Source of the DNA: a virus
Length of the DNA stretch: 27,387 nucleotides
Reading direction: 5' to 3' (one strand)
IMG/VR virus record: IMGVR_UViG_3300005067_000025
Span: 1-27,387 of that record
In this document: piece by piece, positions 1 to 8,220 of the stretch
Position numbering within the stretch: position 1 is the stretch's first letter
How the letters are laid out: each line of letters begins with the position of its first letter
The notes under the pieces: generated by a model
What the model was told of the DNA's origin: nothing
Database searches by the model: none
What the model saw: only the letters and a program-made list of their open reading frames with translations
Made by a program: the position numbers and the translations under genes

Positions 1-563
1 CGGACCACGATGCCCCGGCCGTCCACCTCAGGCTGATTGGCCTCGCTGGTCACGGCATCCAAGCCGCAGCCGTGCATCAGGTCCGTGGCCAGGTCCGTAT
101 CGGTCAATCCCCTGGCCAGCCGCCGGATCGTGATGCCGTCCGCAGGCACGGCGTGCCCGTCGCTCGGGGCCACGGGCGTGTCAGCGGTCTGTGCCGCATC
201 CGCCGGGTTGGCATGGCAGCCCCGCGCGGTCATGGTCAGGGTGCCGTTGATCACGGCGTCCCGTTGCGTGTAGGCCATGAGGCCCCGGCAGCGATGCGAG
301 GTGGTCAGGGTCATTCCCGCGTCAACGGTCAAGGATCGGCAGTTGAGCACGATCATGTCCCCGTCCTCGACGGCCGGGACCAGGACCACGTTGCCCTCGC
401 GGGTCCAGCCGGTGATGGCCGTCCACGTCTGGCCGCTGTCCTGGCTGGCCTCGGCACCAGACGCGGACGTGATGCGCACGTCGCCCAGCTCGCCGGTACC
501 AAACCAATTGCGCGGGCCGCCCGGCCCCATGAAAACGAAGGGCTGCACAAACGGGGCACCCAT
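1..563 (-). CDS. Tail-associated protein, 5' part only (cut by window edge)
   Basis: An open frame starts at ATG 563 and runs without a stop through position 1, so only the first 187 codons are visible. Its ATG shares one base with the TAA stop of the preceding tail fibre gene (TAATG), a coupled start. The N-terminus reads MGAPFVQPFVFMGPGG, followed by a Gly/Thr/Asp-rich sequence likely to be beta-structured; I see no membrane segment or enzyme motif. Its place directly after the fibre gene at the distal end of the tail cluster suggests a fibre, receptor-binding or tail-tip accessory protein. I do not recognise a family. That the gene is real is fairly sure, because the frame is long and coupled to its neighbour; the function is inferred from position only. 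Confidence 0.7.
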   Translation of the reverse strand, partial: MGAPFVQPFVFMGPGGPRNWFGTGELGDVRITSASGAEASQDSGQTWTAITGWTREGNVVLVPAVEDGDMIVLNCRSLTVDAGMTLTTSHRCRGLMAYTQRDAVINGTLTMTARGCHANPADAAQTADTPVAPSDGHAVPADGITIRRLARGLTDTDLATDLMHGCGLDAVTSEANQPEVDGRGIVV

Positions 564-1201
564 TACGACACCGCCTTGAAGTCCTGAGCCCCCACCACGC
601 GGATGGTCCCCGCGTCGCCGGAAAGGGTGTACACGTCCACGCCCCAGGCATCGGCGGTGACCTCGGCTGCCGACCCGCCGGGCCAGAGCCAGCCAGCGGG
701 CCAGGCCACCGTGCGTCCGCCCGTGGCGTCCTGCACAATGGTCAGCTCGTAGTGCTCATTGGCGGCGTTCTGGAGCGTGATGGCGGTCACGTTTTCGGTG
801 AGTGTGAGTTTGGCCTTGGGGGCGGCCCCCGCGTCCCAGGTCACGGTCCCGGCGTTGATGGCCAACGCGGCAGGTGCGCCGTAGGTCTGGACCTTATCCC
901 AGGCGTTGGCCGAGGCCAGCAGCGCGGCGATGGTCGCGTGCGGGTCGCTGGTGTCGGTGAGGTGCGCGAGCAGGGCGGACAGGTCCGGGAGGCCCGCCGC
1001 GATCAGGGTTTCGATGGCCTGGCGCAGTTGGGTCAGGTCCTCGCCGTCCAGGGTGATCCCGGCCTGTTCGATGACGTGGGCCAGCTCCTCCTGTACGCCG
1101 TTGAGCCAGTCCGCCGTGACGACGGTTGCAGGCGTCCCCGTGGCCGGATTGCCCTCCGTAAAGAGCCCGTCCGCTGCGGTGCTATGGTCAATCTTTTTCA
1201 T
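563..1201 (-). CDS. Phage tail fibre protein (short)
   Basis: This 212-residue protein begins with the N-terminal signature of many Mu/P2-like tail fibre proteins: MKKIDHSTAADGLFTEGNP followed by a region containing ADWLNGVQEEL and a segment on the pattern LTQLRQAIETL (about residues 1-70). The C-terminal half is Thr/Ala/Gly-rich beta-type sequence ending near VVGAQDFKAVS. Fibres of this kind attach to the baseplate through the N-terminus and contact the host through the C-terminus. It lies directly after the gp48-like baseplate gene, as the fibre gene does in Mu. At 212 residues it is short for a complete fibre, and the next, truncated gene may supply more of the distal structure. Family call is fairly sure; receptor specificity cannot be read. 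Confidence 0.8.
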   Translation of the reverse strand: MKKIDHSTAADGLFTEGNPATGTPATVVTADWLNGVQEELAHVIEQAGITLDGEDLTQLRQAIETLIAAGLPDLSALLAHLTDTSDPHATIAALLASANAWDKVQTYGAPAALAINAGTVTWDAGAAPKAKLTLTENVTAITLQNAANEHYELTIVQDATGGRTVAWPAGWLWPGGSAAEVTADAWGVDVYTLSGDAGTIRVVGAQDFKAVS

Positions 1202-1204
1202 GTT

Positions 1205-1798
1205 TTACTCTCCGTAGCTGTGGATGACCCGCGTGTGCGCGGGCTTGAGCCTGCCGATCACGCATTCCAAAGTCTCATTACCCCAGGACCGCAATGGCTC
1301 CCCGGCGACAGCGCCGCCTGCGGCGAATTCGCGCAGGACGAGACCCGCCGCGTGCAGCTCCCAGACGTGGGTCCAGTCATCATTGGTCAGGGCGTCTCCG
1401 GATGCGGACTGACCTGCACGGAATGGCCTAAACTCCCGCACCTCGCAAAGTTGCCCGCTGTAGGACTCGGCCAATCCCTTGAAATAAGCGCGGCTCTGTC
1501 CGCCCGTGGCCGTGAGCTTGAGCAGCACGGCTGCGCGACGCTCGGCCAGTGTCTGGGCCGAGAAAGAGCAGGCGTCCGGCAAGCCCAGCTCGGACTCCCA
1601 TTCACCGATGAGCCGGACCGTGGTGCGCGGATCGCTCTCCTCGAGCAGTTCCCAGGCTGCGGCATCCACTCTGGACAGCTCCTCGGAAAGCCCGGCGAGC
1701 AGCAGAGAGAGTCGCGACCCAGATTCACGGTTCCAAGCCCATCCGCGCGGCAGTAGTCCTGCGAGCATCCGTGCGTAATCGGCTGCGCTGCGCTGCAT
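1205..1798 (-). CDS. Mu gp48-like baseplate protein (DUF2313 / YmfQ family)
   Basis: The 197-residue protein matches the YmfQ/DUF2313 pattern. The N-terminus contains YARMLAGLLPRGWAW, then a helical segment with ELSRVDAAAWELLEESDPRTT and LGEWESELGLPDAC-like sequence, then a conserved region on the theme ERRAAVLLKLTATGGQS. Proteins of this family sit at the baseplate edge between the J-like wedge and the fibres. The ATG overlaps the stop of the upstream baseplate J gene by one base (TGATG), and the fibre gene follows after 3 bases, so the three are co-translated. Position is the same as gp48 in Mu (after gp47, before the fibre). Confidence 0.85.
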   Translation of the reverse strand: MQRSAADYARMLAGLLPRGWAWNRESGSRLSLLLAGLSEELSRVDAAAWELLEESDPRTTVRLIGEWESELGLPDACSFSAQTLAERRAAVLLKLTATGGQSRAYFKGLAESYSGQLCEVREFRPFRAGQSASGDALTNDDWTHVWELHAAGLVLREFAAGGAVAGEPLRSWGNETLECVIGRLKPAHTRVIHSYGE

Positions 1799-2850
1799 CA
1801 GGCCTCCCAGGTCACGGTTCCGAGCACCGGGAATTCATTGTCCGCGTGGACTGTGTCCGCCGTGGGCGAGAGCAGGACGTGGTCCTCTTCCCCGGCAGCC
1901 ACGGAAACAGCCTCGCGCAGGTGGCTGACGAGGATGGTCGCGCCCGGCGCGGCCTCGCGCAGGAACAGGTCGGCCAGCTCGGCCTGCACGGCGGCGCGCA
2001 CAGCTGCGGTGTCCGGCGCGATGCGCACGCTCACGTCGAGCGGGGCAGCCACCGGGGCAAACACCGTGACCTCGGCGGTCACGGGACGGGCCTCGTCGAT
2101 GCGGGCCTGCACGGCGGCCACGGCCTCGGCATCCGGGATGGGCGTCTCGTCGCCGTCGCGCACGAAGGTCAGGCCCACGGATCCCTCGCCGAGCCAGCCG
2201 GGAAAGGCCCAGGCCCGCGTCACTCCGGAAACCTCCCGCGCCCAGGCCGGATAGTCGTGGGCTGCTCCGCCGTGGGGCGGCTGGCGCAGGCGGTCCAGCA
2301 GTCGCGCCCGCAAGGATGCGTCGTTTTCTTCGTTCGCACCGCCTCTGATGCCTCCCGCACCCACCGCTGCCCGGACCACCCCGGCAACAGGGGAGAGCAG
2401 GGAAAGGGCCGTGCCCTCGTCCGTGTTGGCGGATTCGCCCGGCAGCAGGGCCGTGACCGCGACCGTGGCCGATCCGCTGGAAATCACGGTGTCGGCTGTG
2501 GTGCGGAAAAGCGTGTCGTCGGCCCGGCGCAGCTCGGTGCCTGCCGGAACAACGCCGCCGTCTGCGCCGTAAAACACGACCTGACCGGCAGCGTAGGTCG
2601 CGGCTACGCGGGGCAGGCCCCAGACCGAGGCCTGCCGGGCCAGAAATTCGGCCTCGCTGGTGTCGGCAAACAGCTGGCGAGCAAGAAAATCGAGAAACCC
2701 GTGCAAGAGGTAGCAGGCCCCGGCAAAGACGCGGGCGAGCACGCCCACCACGGAGCGGCGCATTGCTCCGCCGCCGTCGAGCAGGCGGCTTTCCAGATCT
2801 GTGGTGATGCGCTCGGTGAGCTGGGCCAGGGTCGGACGTGTCCAGGGCAT
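1798..2850 (-). CDS. Baseplate J-like wedge protein (Mu gp47)
   Basis: A 350-residue protein of the baseplate J family (Mu gp47, P2 gpJ), a structural wedge component of contractile tails. The N-terminus is MPWTRPTLAQLTERI, followed by a helical region containing ARVFAGACYLLHGFLDFLA and the typical segment ADTSEAEFLARQASVWGL (about residues 62-80). The middle is beta-rich with VVPAGTELRRADD, and a later part contains the family-like VTRAWAFPGWLG. Length is as expected. It starts three bases after the gp46-like stop, and its own stop overlaps the next start. Confident in family and role. Confidence 0.92.
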   Translation of the reverse strand: MPWTRPTLAQLTERITTDLESRLLDGGGAMRRSVVGVLARVFAGACYLLHGFLDFLARQLFADTSEAEFLARQASVWGLPRVAATYAAGQVVFYGADGGVVPAGTELRRADDTLFRTTADTVISSGSATVAVTALLPGESANTDEGTALSLLSPVAGVVRAAVGAGGIRGGANEENDASLRARLLDRLRQPPHGGAAHDYPAWAREVSGVTRAWAFPGWLGEGSVGLTFVRDGDETPIPDAEAVAAVQARIDEARPVTAEVTVFAPVAAPLDVSVRIAPDTAAVRAAVQAELADLFLREAAPGATILVSHLREAVSVAAGEEDHVLLSPTADTVHADNEFPVLGTVTWEA

Positions 2851-2853
2851 GAG

Positions 2854-3315
2854 CTATCCTCCGAGGGGCAGGGTGTAGGAAAATTCGCGGCCGTCCACGA
2901 CCACGCGCAGGGCCAGGAGCGCATCCCCGCCGGGGCCGAGACCTTGACGCTCGGCCTCCACTTCGACGCGCTGGGCCATGCCGTCGGCAATGAGCCAGTC
3001 CAGCGCCTCGGCAGCGTAGGCGCGGGCGCGGGCCACCACGTCGGGCAAGGCCTTTTCGCGGCGCAGCAGCCAGAGCTTGGAGCCGATGCGGTCCTGCGTG
3101 CCGTCCGGAGCGCGGCCCAGGGTCTCATCCGCCCACCAGCCCCGGCGCGAAGTCTCGCCGGCGGGCAGCTCGTCCGTGTCGTCCGCGAGCCGGTCGGTGA
3201 AAAGCGACACAAGCACTGCGGTCTGGAGCGAGTCGTCCCCGGAGAGGTCCAGACCGAGATCATCCAGGGAAAGGTCGCCCGCGAGGTCGGACCAGGAGAG
3301 CAGCAGGTCACGCAT
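2854..3315 (-). CDS. Mu gp46-like baseplate protein (GP46 family)
   Basis: A 153-residue protein that fits the phage GP46 family (Mu gp46, gpW/gp25-like baseplate component). The diagnostic core is the region GWWADE, followed by GSKLWLLRREK and then ALDWLIADGMAQRV (about residues 60-120). It ends in a beta-type segment with DALLALRVVVDGREFSYTL. Start overlaps the end of the gp45-like gene by 8 bases, and the baseplate J gene follows after 3 bases, giving Mu order 45-46-47. Family call is confident; its detailed contact sites are inferred from homologues. Confidence 0.9.
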   Translation of the reverse strand: MRDLLLSWSDLAGDLSLDDLGLDLSGDDSLQTAVLVSLFTDRLADDTDELPAGETSRRGWWADETLGRAPDGTQDRIGSKLWLLRREKALPDVVARARAYAAEALDWLIADGMAQRVEVEAERQGLGPGGDALLALRVVVDGREFSYTLPLGG

Positions 3316-3856
3316 CGGGAACCTCCGGGGGCTGGATGCCGTGCTCGGTAGAGGTCACGGTGGCCCCTTCGGTGTAGCTGTCCCGGTGCCAGGAGGTGCC
3401 GCCAAGATGGGTCAGGGTTTCGCCGTAGCCGGCCACGTCCAGGGTGCGGGATTCGCGGGCGTGCAGATTCAAATGGCGGCAGTGGGCATCCACGACTCCG
3501 CCGCGCTTAAGCACGAGACGGTGTCCTGCCTCGTCCTGATCCTCGTCCGTGTAGATCGCGACCTCGCCCTGGGCGAGACCCTTGATGCGGTAGCGGCGGT
3601 CGTCCACGGCCAGGATCAGACCGTGGTCGCGGTTGCCGCCCACGAACACGCAGGCTGCCTCGGCTCCGGGATGCGGGTGGCTGGTGAAACCGTACTGCTG
3701 AAAGCGCTCCACGCGCTCGCGCAGCTCCCCGGCAAGCAGCTCCACTTGCAGCTCCTGCATGGCCGGGTCGTCGGCCACGGCGCGGACCACGGCGCGGCCG
3801 ACCATGAGCATGACGCGGCGCTGGATCGGGGCGAGCAGCTTCTTGATGCCGATCAT
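3308..3856 (-). CDS. Mu gp45-like baseplate spike / assembly protein
   Basis: The frame is open further upstream, but the start chosen is ATG 3856, because it overlaps the upstream stop as ATGA and gives a 182-residue protein beginning MIGIKKLLAPIQRRV. The sequence shows an N-terminal helix, then an OB-like beta segment containing QQYGFTSHPHPGAEAACVF and a region with GLAQGEVAIYTDED (about residues 55-115), as in the gp45 family of central spike proteins. These pierce the host envelope at the centre of the contractile tail baseplate. The neighbours are the hub protein upstream and gp46-like protein downstream, which supports the call. Confidence 0.88.
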   Translation of the reverse strand: MIGIKKLLAPIQRRVMLMVGRAVVRAVADDPAMQELQVELLAGELRERVERFQQYGFTSHPHPGAEAACVFVGGNRDHGLILAVDDRRYRIKGLAQGEVAIYTDEDQDEAGHRLVLKRGGVVDAHCRHLNLHARESRTLDVAGYGETLTHLGGTSWHRDSYTEGATVTSTEHGIQPPEVPDA

Positions 3857-4971
3857 CGTCCGTAGACCTCCGAGCCGTAATCGATGGGCGCGACCGCCGC
3901 GGGAGTGGGGTCGGCGGAATTGGCCAGCGAAGCCACGACCTCGCGGAAATCCTCCTCGCGGGCAAAGGCGTCTGGCCGGGCCAGCTCCAGCTCGGTGACT
4001 GAGCCGGATTCGGAAAGGCTGTAGCGCACCTGGGTGATGAGCATTTCGCCTTCCACGCGCACCGAAGGGATGCGCACCGGGAGGACGGCATTGACCGGCC
4101 ATAGCTCGTCGCGTCCGGCACGCTGCCGCCAGCCCTGGACCGTGACCGTGCAGCGGGCTGCACGGGCAGCGCGGACAACCGCCTCCCATCGCGCCCGCTC
4201 CCGCGCGGATCGGCTGGTGGTCTGACCCTCAGCCGTGAGCAGCAAGGGCCGCCAGCGGCGCAGGCCGTGGTCCTGGGCAGCGCCCTTGACGTGGGCGACA
4301 TCCGCGCCGTAGCTTTCGTCCGTGCCCTGGGCCTGCCCGCGCACGAAGTAATCCGAAAAGCGGTCCTTGCGGCTGAATCGCGCCGAGGCCGAGAGGACAT
4401 TCTCCCCCTCGACCAGGGCCTCGTCGCAGCTGGCCGCGCCGGGCAGGGCCAGCACGAGATTCCCGAAGGTGTCGCTGGTGGGCAGCACCCCGCGCAACCG
4501 GCAATGGCGCTCCAGGACTTCGTAGGCGGTCTCGCCCGGCTGAATTTTGCAGACGGAAAACTTCTCGCCGCGCGGCGCGAGATTGAGCACGCGCACGCCG
4601 AACAGCTGCGCGAGGCGCGCGGCCAGATCAGGCAGGTCCAGTCCGGACCATTCGCCCGGGTCATGCACTGCGGAGCAGTCCACTAGCTCGGCGGTGCGGT
4701 CGCGTCCAGAGACCGTGAAGGTGTGTCCCTGGGCAGAAATCTCCGCTCCCACCTCGTCGATTGCCCCGGTAATTACCGGGTCGCCGCCGATCTCCACCAC
4801 GCAGTCCATATCCACTGTCAGGGGCAAGGAGGACATCTCCTCGGACCAGCGGTCCAGGAGGGAAATGGAAAAAGCCCCGGCCACGGCCTCCACGGAGCGG
4901 GTCACGGCCACTGATTTCCAGCCGCTCCAGCTTCTCCCGTCCACGCTCAGCGTCAGCTCGTCAGCTCGCAC
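3853..4971 (-). CDS. Mu gp44/P-like baseplate hub protein
   Basis: A protein of 372 residues if the GTG at 4971 is used. A longer upstream frame exists, but the GTG has a strong GGAGGTG just before it and overlaps the previous gene's end by 11 bases, so I prefer it. The N-terminus reads VRADELTLSVDGRSW, followed by an SVEAVAGAFSISLLDRW-type segment and a region with TFTVSGRDRTAELVDCSA (about residues 75-105). This is the pattern of the Mu gpP / gp27-like hub, the late-control-D superfamily. The hub trimer joins tail tube, baseplate and spike. It is followed by the gp45-like spike gene (ATGA overlap). Confidence 0.87.
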   Translation of the reverse strand: MRADELTLSVDGRSWSGWKSVAVTRSVEAVAGAFSISLLDRWSEEMSSLPLTVDMDCVVEIGGDPVITGAIDEVGAEISAQGHTFTVSGRDRTAELVDCSAVHDPGEWSGLDLPDLAARLAQLFGVRVLNLAPRGEKFSVCKIQPGETAYEVLERHCRLRGVLPTSDTFGNLVLALPGAASCDEALVEGENVLSASARFSRKDRFSDYFVRGQAQGTDESYGADVAHVKGAAQDHGLRRWRPLLLTAEGQTTSRSARERARWEAVVRAARAARCTVTVQGWRQRAGRDELWPVNAVLPVRIPSVRVEGEMLITQVRYSLSESGSVTELELARPDAFAREEDFREVVASLANSADPTPAAVAPIDYGSEVYGR

Positions 4972-6145
4972 GGCGCACCTCCAAAGCGTCGCCGCCCGGG
5001 AATCCAGGGTGGCGAATGCGGTTGCGGGCAATGATGTCGTCCAGACCGGCGAGGCTCCCGGTGCTGTCATGCGTCAGGGAAAGCAGCGAAGCCGTGGGCT
5101 TCGGGGTCACGGAAACCACGCTCGGCGCGAATCGCGCGCGGGCGGCCAGGTCGCGCACGCTCTTGGCCCGCAGGCTCGTGAAAGCGGCAAAGACGCTGTC
5201 GTCAGTGGAAGCGTCCAACACGACGTCGATGGAAGAGGTGACCTGCTCGCGCAGCCTCGCGGCCTCGGCTGTGGACGAGGGAGTGATCAGGCTTGCGGAG
5301 CGGGCCAGCTCGGCGACGCTCATGCGCTCGGCAAAAAGGGCCAGGGCCGTGCCGTTTTGCTGCTCCCGCAGGCGGCTCGGCGTGGCGAAGGCCGGGGCAA
5401 CAGGCAACTGCGCTATGTCGAGCAGACTTTGCATCTCAGCATAGCGCGCGGCTGCTCCTGCGGCGCCGAGTGCGGCGTCGCCGAAGTCCTGCCAGAGCGG
5501 GGCCAGCAGGCCGGAAACCGAGGACGCGGCAAAGTCGGTCACGCTCGTGGCGAGGATCGAGGCGCAGCCCTGGACGAAAAGCGCGGCGTCGCCCACGGCC
5601 GTGCGCACGGCAGAGACGCCGGAAGCAATGCCCAGCGCCACCGTGTGCGCCGAGTCGAACACAAAGGACGCTCCTGTAAAGTCCAGGGACGCGTCCAGGG
5701 CCGAGGCTGCGGCAGCCTGGGCCTCGTCCGCCGCCGTGCCCACCAGGGACACGGTGTCCACCTCGCTCGACGGCGAGCCGGGCGCATTCGTGCGGGTGAA
5801 CGTGAGCGAAAATACGGCCATGCCCAGGGTGGATTTGCCCTCGCGCAGGCGAAATCCGGTGCTGGCCACGCGCACGGAGCCGTGGAAAGGGTGCACGAGC
5901 AGGCCGGAGCCTGCCGTTTCCAGGGCGTCAAGCAGGCGGTCGCGCTGCGTGTCGTAGTCGTCGCCGATCACAAAAGCCTCAAAGCTGATTTCGCGCGGCT
6001 TGAGGCCGAGGTCTTCGACGTAGGGCTCAAGCCGCTGCGGAAATTCATGGACCACGCTGCGGCGGCCTCCGGTGAGGTCCGCGCTGTCGACGTGGAAAAC
6101 GACGCCACGGAAGGATGCGGTTTGAAGGTTGTCTTTCCAGCTCAT
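4961..6145 (-). CDS. DNA circularisation protein N-like (Mu gp43/N)
   Basis: A 394-residue protein with the classical N-terminal domain of the DNA circularisation family: MSWKDNLQTASFRGVVFHV, then a segment with GGRRSVVHEFPQR and YVEDLGLKPREISFEAFV (about residues 1-65), then LLVHPFHGSVRVAS. The C-terminal two thirds is a long Ala-rich helical region. In Mu, protein N is a tail/baseplate component needed for infection; the circularisation name comes from early Mu genetics. It follows the tape measure gene by 19 bases and overlaps the hub gene start. Family confident. Confidence 0.9.
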   Translation of the reverse strand: MSWKDNLQTASFRGVVFHVDSADLTGGRRSVVHEFPQRLEPYVEDLGLKPREISFEAFVIGDDYDTQRDRLLDALETAGSGLLVHPFHGSVRVASTGFRLREGKSTLGMAVFSLTFTRTNAPGSPSSEVDTVSLVGTAADEAQAAAASALDASLDFTGASFVFDSAHTVALGIASGVSAVRTAVGDAALFVQGCASILATSVTDFAASSVSGLLAPLWQDFGDAALGAAGAAARYAEMQSLLDIAQLPVAPAFATPSRLREQQNGTALALFAERMSVAELARSASLITPSSTAEAARLREQVTSSIDVVLDASTDDSVFAAFTSLRAKSVRDLAARARFAPSVVSVTPKPTASLLSLTHDSTGSLAGLDDIIARNRIRHPGFPGGDALEVRRAS

Positions 6146-6164
6146 GGCTTCCTCGCTGCCCCGA

Positions 6165-7814
6165 TTACGGGGTGGTCATGGCCCAGCCCATGTCCATGTC
6201 GATGTCGTCTTTTCCGGAGCCCTCGCGCACCACGCGGGAGCCGGGCGGGAGATTGTCGAATGCCACGCGCACTTTGGTTTCCTTTGTCTGGGAAAGCTCG
6301 GTGCGCTCAAGGCTGCGCCGCTCCGCGATCTGCCCGGCGGCGGCGGACCAGGACCCGGACGCGCCGCCCTTTTGCGGCTCGTCGTTGCCCACGGCCCAAT
6401 CCCAGGCCCCGCCCACGGCGTCGGCAATGCCTCCGGCCACGTCCGCCACCACGCCGAATGCGTCCGTGATCCAGGCGATTTTCTCGGAGAACCAGTCGAA
6501 AACACCGGTCCACGCGCCCATGATCGCGTCGCCCACCGAGGTGAAGATGCCCAGGACGCCGTCCCAAAGCGCGCCGATCATGGCTACAAACGACTGAAAG
6601 CCCTCCACGACCCGGCCCCAGAGCCCGGAGAAAAACGCGGCGATGCTGTCCCAGTTGCGGATGATCAGATAAACCGCTGCGGCAACGGCGGCGATGGCAG
6701 CCATGATCCAGCCTACGGGCGTGGCCAGAATCACCAGGCCGAGCTTGGCCACGGCCACGGTAAGCGTTGTAATCGCCAACAGAAGCGGGCCAGCCAGGAC
6801 AAGCCCCACAGCCACAAGAGCGCCCTTGAAACCGCCAATCAAATCCCAAATCCATTCGAGTTTCTTGCCCCATTCCTGAAGCGACTTCAGGAATGCATCA
6901 GCGTCAAAACTGTCCAGCCAGCCGCTGAGCGCCGCCTTGATCCTTCCGAAATTCTGAATGGCCCAGTTTGTGATTTTTTGCAGCAGGGGGGCTAGTTTCT
7001 CGCCGACGAGCCCGAGCAGTTCCTGCCAGCCGCTGCCCATGACGCTCAACAGCGAATTGCTGGCGGTATTAAATTTTTTCAGACCTGCCTCGCCTTCGGC
7101 TGTAAGCAGGTTCATCTTTTTGTATTCCGCAATGAGTTCCCGGACAGACTTACCTTCTGCCTCGGCCCTGGCCCGCAGGTGTCCCATGATCTTGTTGCCC
7201 TCGCCGCCCATGAGCATGTCGATGGCGGATGCCGAAATTTGCGCATCATCCAGCTTTGCTGCAGCGTCCAAAATCTCCTCAAACTGTTGGGCCGGATCAA
7301 GCTTGGCAATTTTGTCAAACTCAAGCCCAAGCATTTTCAAGGACTCCTTGACCGGGGTGGTGGCCTCCAAGCCCTTGCTTTCGCCGATCTTGTTGTTCAT
7401 CTCCTCCATCAGATCAACGACATTCTCGGTGTTGAGCCCCATGTCTTTGACCGCAGCGCCAAACGCTTGCAGGTCGCGCGTGGAGGCCCCGACGCTGGCA
7501 GCCTGTGCGCTGATCTGCGTCAAATCCTGGGCTGTCTGCTGCAAAGCGTAAAATCCTCCGGCGATGCTGCCGGCGATGCCGAGACCGATTTTCCCCAGGT
7601 TCTCGACCACATCACCGGCTGCCTCGCGAACTCCATGAAACGCCTTGCTGAGCCTCTCCGCGCCCGCTTCTTTCCCCAAAGCGCGCGTGGCTTTCTGCAC
7701 CTTGCGGATTGGAGCAACCGCACCTTCCACGAGAGCGTTGTACCGGCGCAGCGGTTCGCTGAACTTGTCCAGCACACCGAGCACGTACTCCAACTTTTGC
7801 TCTTTTTTGCTCAC
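6165..7814 (-). CDS. Tail tape measure protein
   Basis: A 549-residue protein starting at GTG 7814, which overlaps the end of the frameshifted chaperone frame as GTGA. The N-terminal half is long alpha-helical. Residues about 331-385 are strongly hydrophobic and Ala/Val/Leu-rich, followed by the tape-measure signature IIRNWDSIAAFFSGLWGRV (about 384-402). Such proteins fill the tail tube, set tail length and help DNA pass the inner membrane. At 549 residues it is short, implying a rather short tail. It sits between the tail chaperone and N-like genes, exactly as in Mu. Confident. Confidence 0.93.
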   Translation of the reverse strand: MSKKEQKLEYVLGVLDKFSEPLRRYNALVEGAVAPIRKVQKATRALGKEAGAERLSKAFHGVREAAGDVVENLGKIGLGIAGSIAGGFYALQQTAQDLTQISAQAASVGASTRDLQAFGAAVKDMGLNTENVVDLMEEMNNKIGESKGLEATTPVKESLKMLGLEFDKIAKLDPAQQFEEILDAAAKLDDAQISASAIDMLMGGEGNKIMGHLRARAEAEGKSVRELIAEYKKMNLLTAEGEAGLKKFNTASNSLLSVMGSGWQELLGLVGEKLAPLLQKITNWAIQNFGRIKAALSGWLDSFDADAFLKSLQEWGKKLEWIWDLIGGFKGALVAVGLVLAGPLLLAITTLTVAVAKLGLVILATPVGWIMAAIAAVAAAVYLIIRNWDSIAAFFSGLWGRVVEGFQSFVAMIGALWDGVLGIFTSVGDAIMGAWTGVFDWFSEKIAWITDAFGVVADVAGGIADAVGGAWDWAVGNDEPQKGGASGSWSAAAGQIAERRSLERTELSQTKETKVRVAFDNLPPGSRVVREGSGKDDIDMDMGWAMTTP

Positions 7815-8208
7815 GTCTTCCTCGCGCGGTTCAACTCATTGAGTCTTTCGGCCCAGAATTCCAAATCATCGGCGGTCATTTCCCAAAATTCTGACGGCTG
7901 CACGTGCAGGTCTACTGCAAGGACTCCAGCTGCGGTTCGCCAGTCCGAAGGGAATCCGGAAAAAAATCCGTAACCACGCCGATCAGGTGAAACGCGTCCT
8001 CCGACTCCAGCTCGTCGATCAGTTTGGGAGGCACGCCCGCGAGGCTGGCAAGGGTTATGAGCAGGTCGCCCATGGTGGGCTTGCCTTCGATATGCCGCAG
8101 ATCCTTGGCCTTAAGCGGCCGGGTGATCTTGATCTCGTCCAGCAGCACGGATCCCTCTTTGCCGAGCACCGGGACCTTGAGTTTGTAGACAAACGGCAGT
8201 TCAACCAT
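7811..8208 (-). CDS. Tail assembly chaperone, long form made by -1 frameshift
   Basis: If ribosomes slip back one base on the T7 run (7966 to 7960), translation continues in the -1 frame to a TGA at 7813-7811. This gives a 132-residue fusion, with 83 residues in frame zero and 49 in the new frame. The extension reads SGFPSDWRTAAGVLAV, then DLHVQPSEFWEMTADDLEFW. The Asp/Glu/Trp-rich ending resembles the T-domain of other G/GT and E/E' chaperones. The -1 frame is open across the whole 7911-7815 gap that is otherwise unassigned, and its stop overlaps the tape measure GTG start (GTGA). Programmed -1 shifts at this spot are well known for Mu, P2 and lambda tails. Efficiency cannot be judged here. 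Confidence 0.8.
7912..8208 (-). CDS. Tail assembly chaperone, short form (Mu gp41-like)
   Basis: A 98-residue protein, starting MVELPFVYKL and containing DEIKITRPLKAKDLRHIEG (about residues 24-42). This fits the Mu gp41 / Phage_TAC family of chaperones that coat the tape measure protein during tail assembly. It ends at TAG 7914-7912. The position between tube gene and tape measure gene is the standard place for this chaperone. A run of seven T near codons 82-83 allows production of a longer form, described separately. Confident in family from sequence and position. Confidence 0.85.
   Translation of the reverse strand: MVELPFVYKLKVPVLGKEGSVLLDEIKITRPLKAKDLRHIEGKPTMGDLLITLASLAGVPPKLIDELESEDAFHLIGVVTDFFPDSLRTGEPQLESLQ
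7960..7966 (-). promoter_or_regulatory. Slippery heptamer T TTT TTT for -1 ribosomal frameshift
   Basis: On the minus strand the chaperone gene reads GAT TTT TTT CCG, giving the ideal X XXY YYZ heptamer T TTT TTT in frame. The site lies 45 bases before the zero-frame stop. The -1 frame after it is open for 49 codons and ends at the start of the tape measure gene. Confidence 0.8.
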
Positions 8209-8220
8209 GAATTCTCCTCC

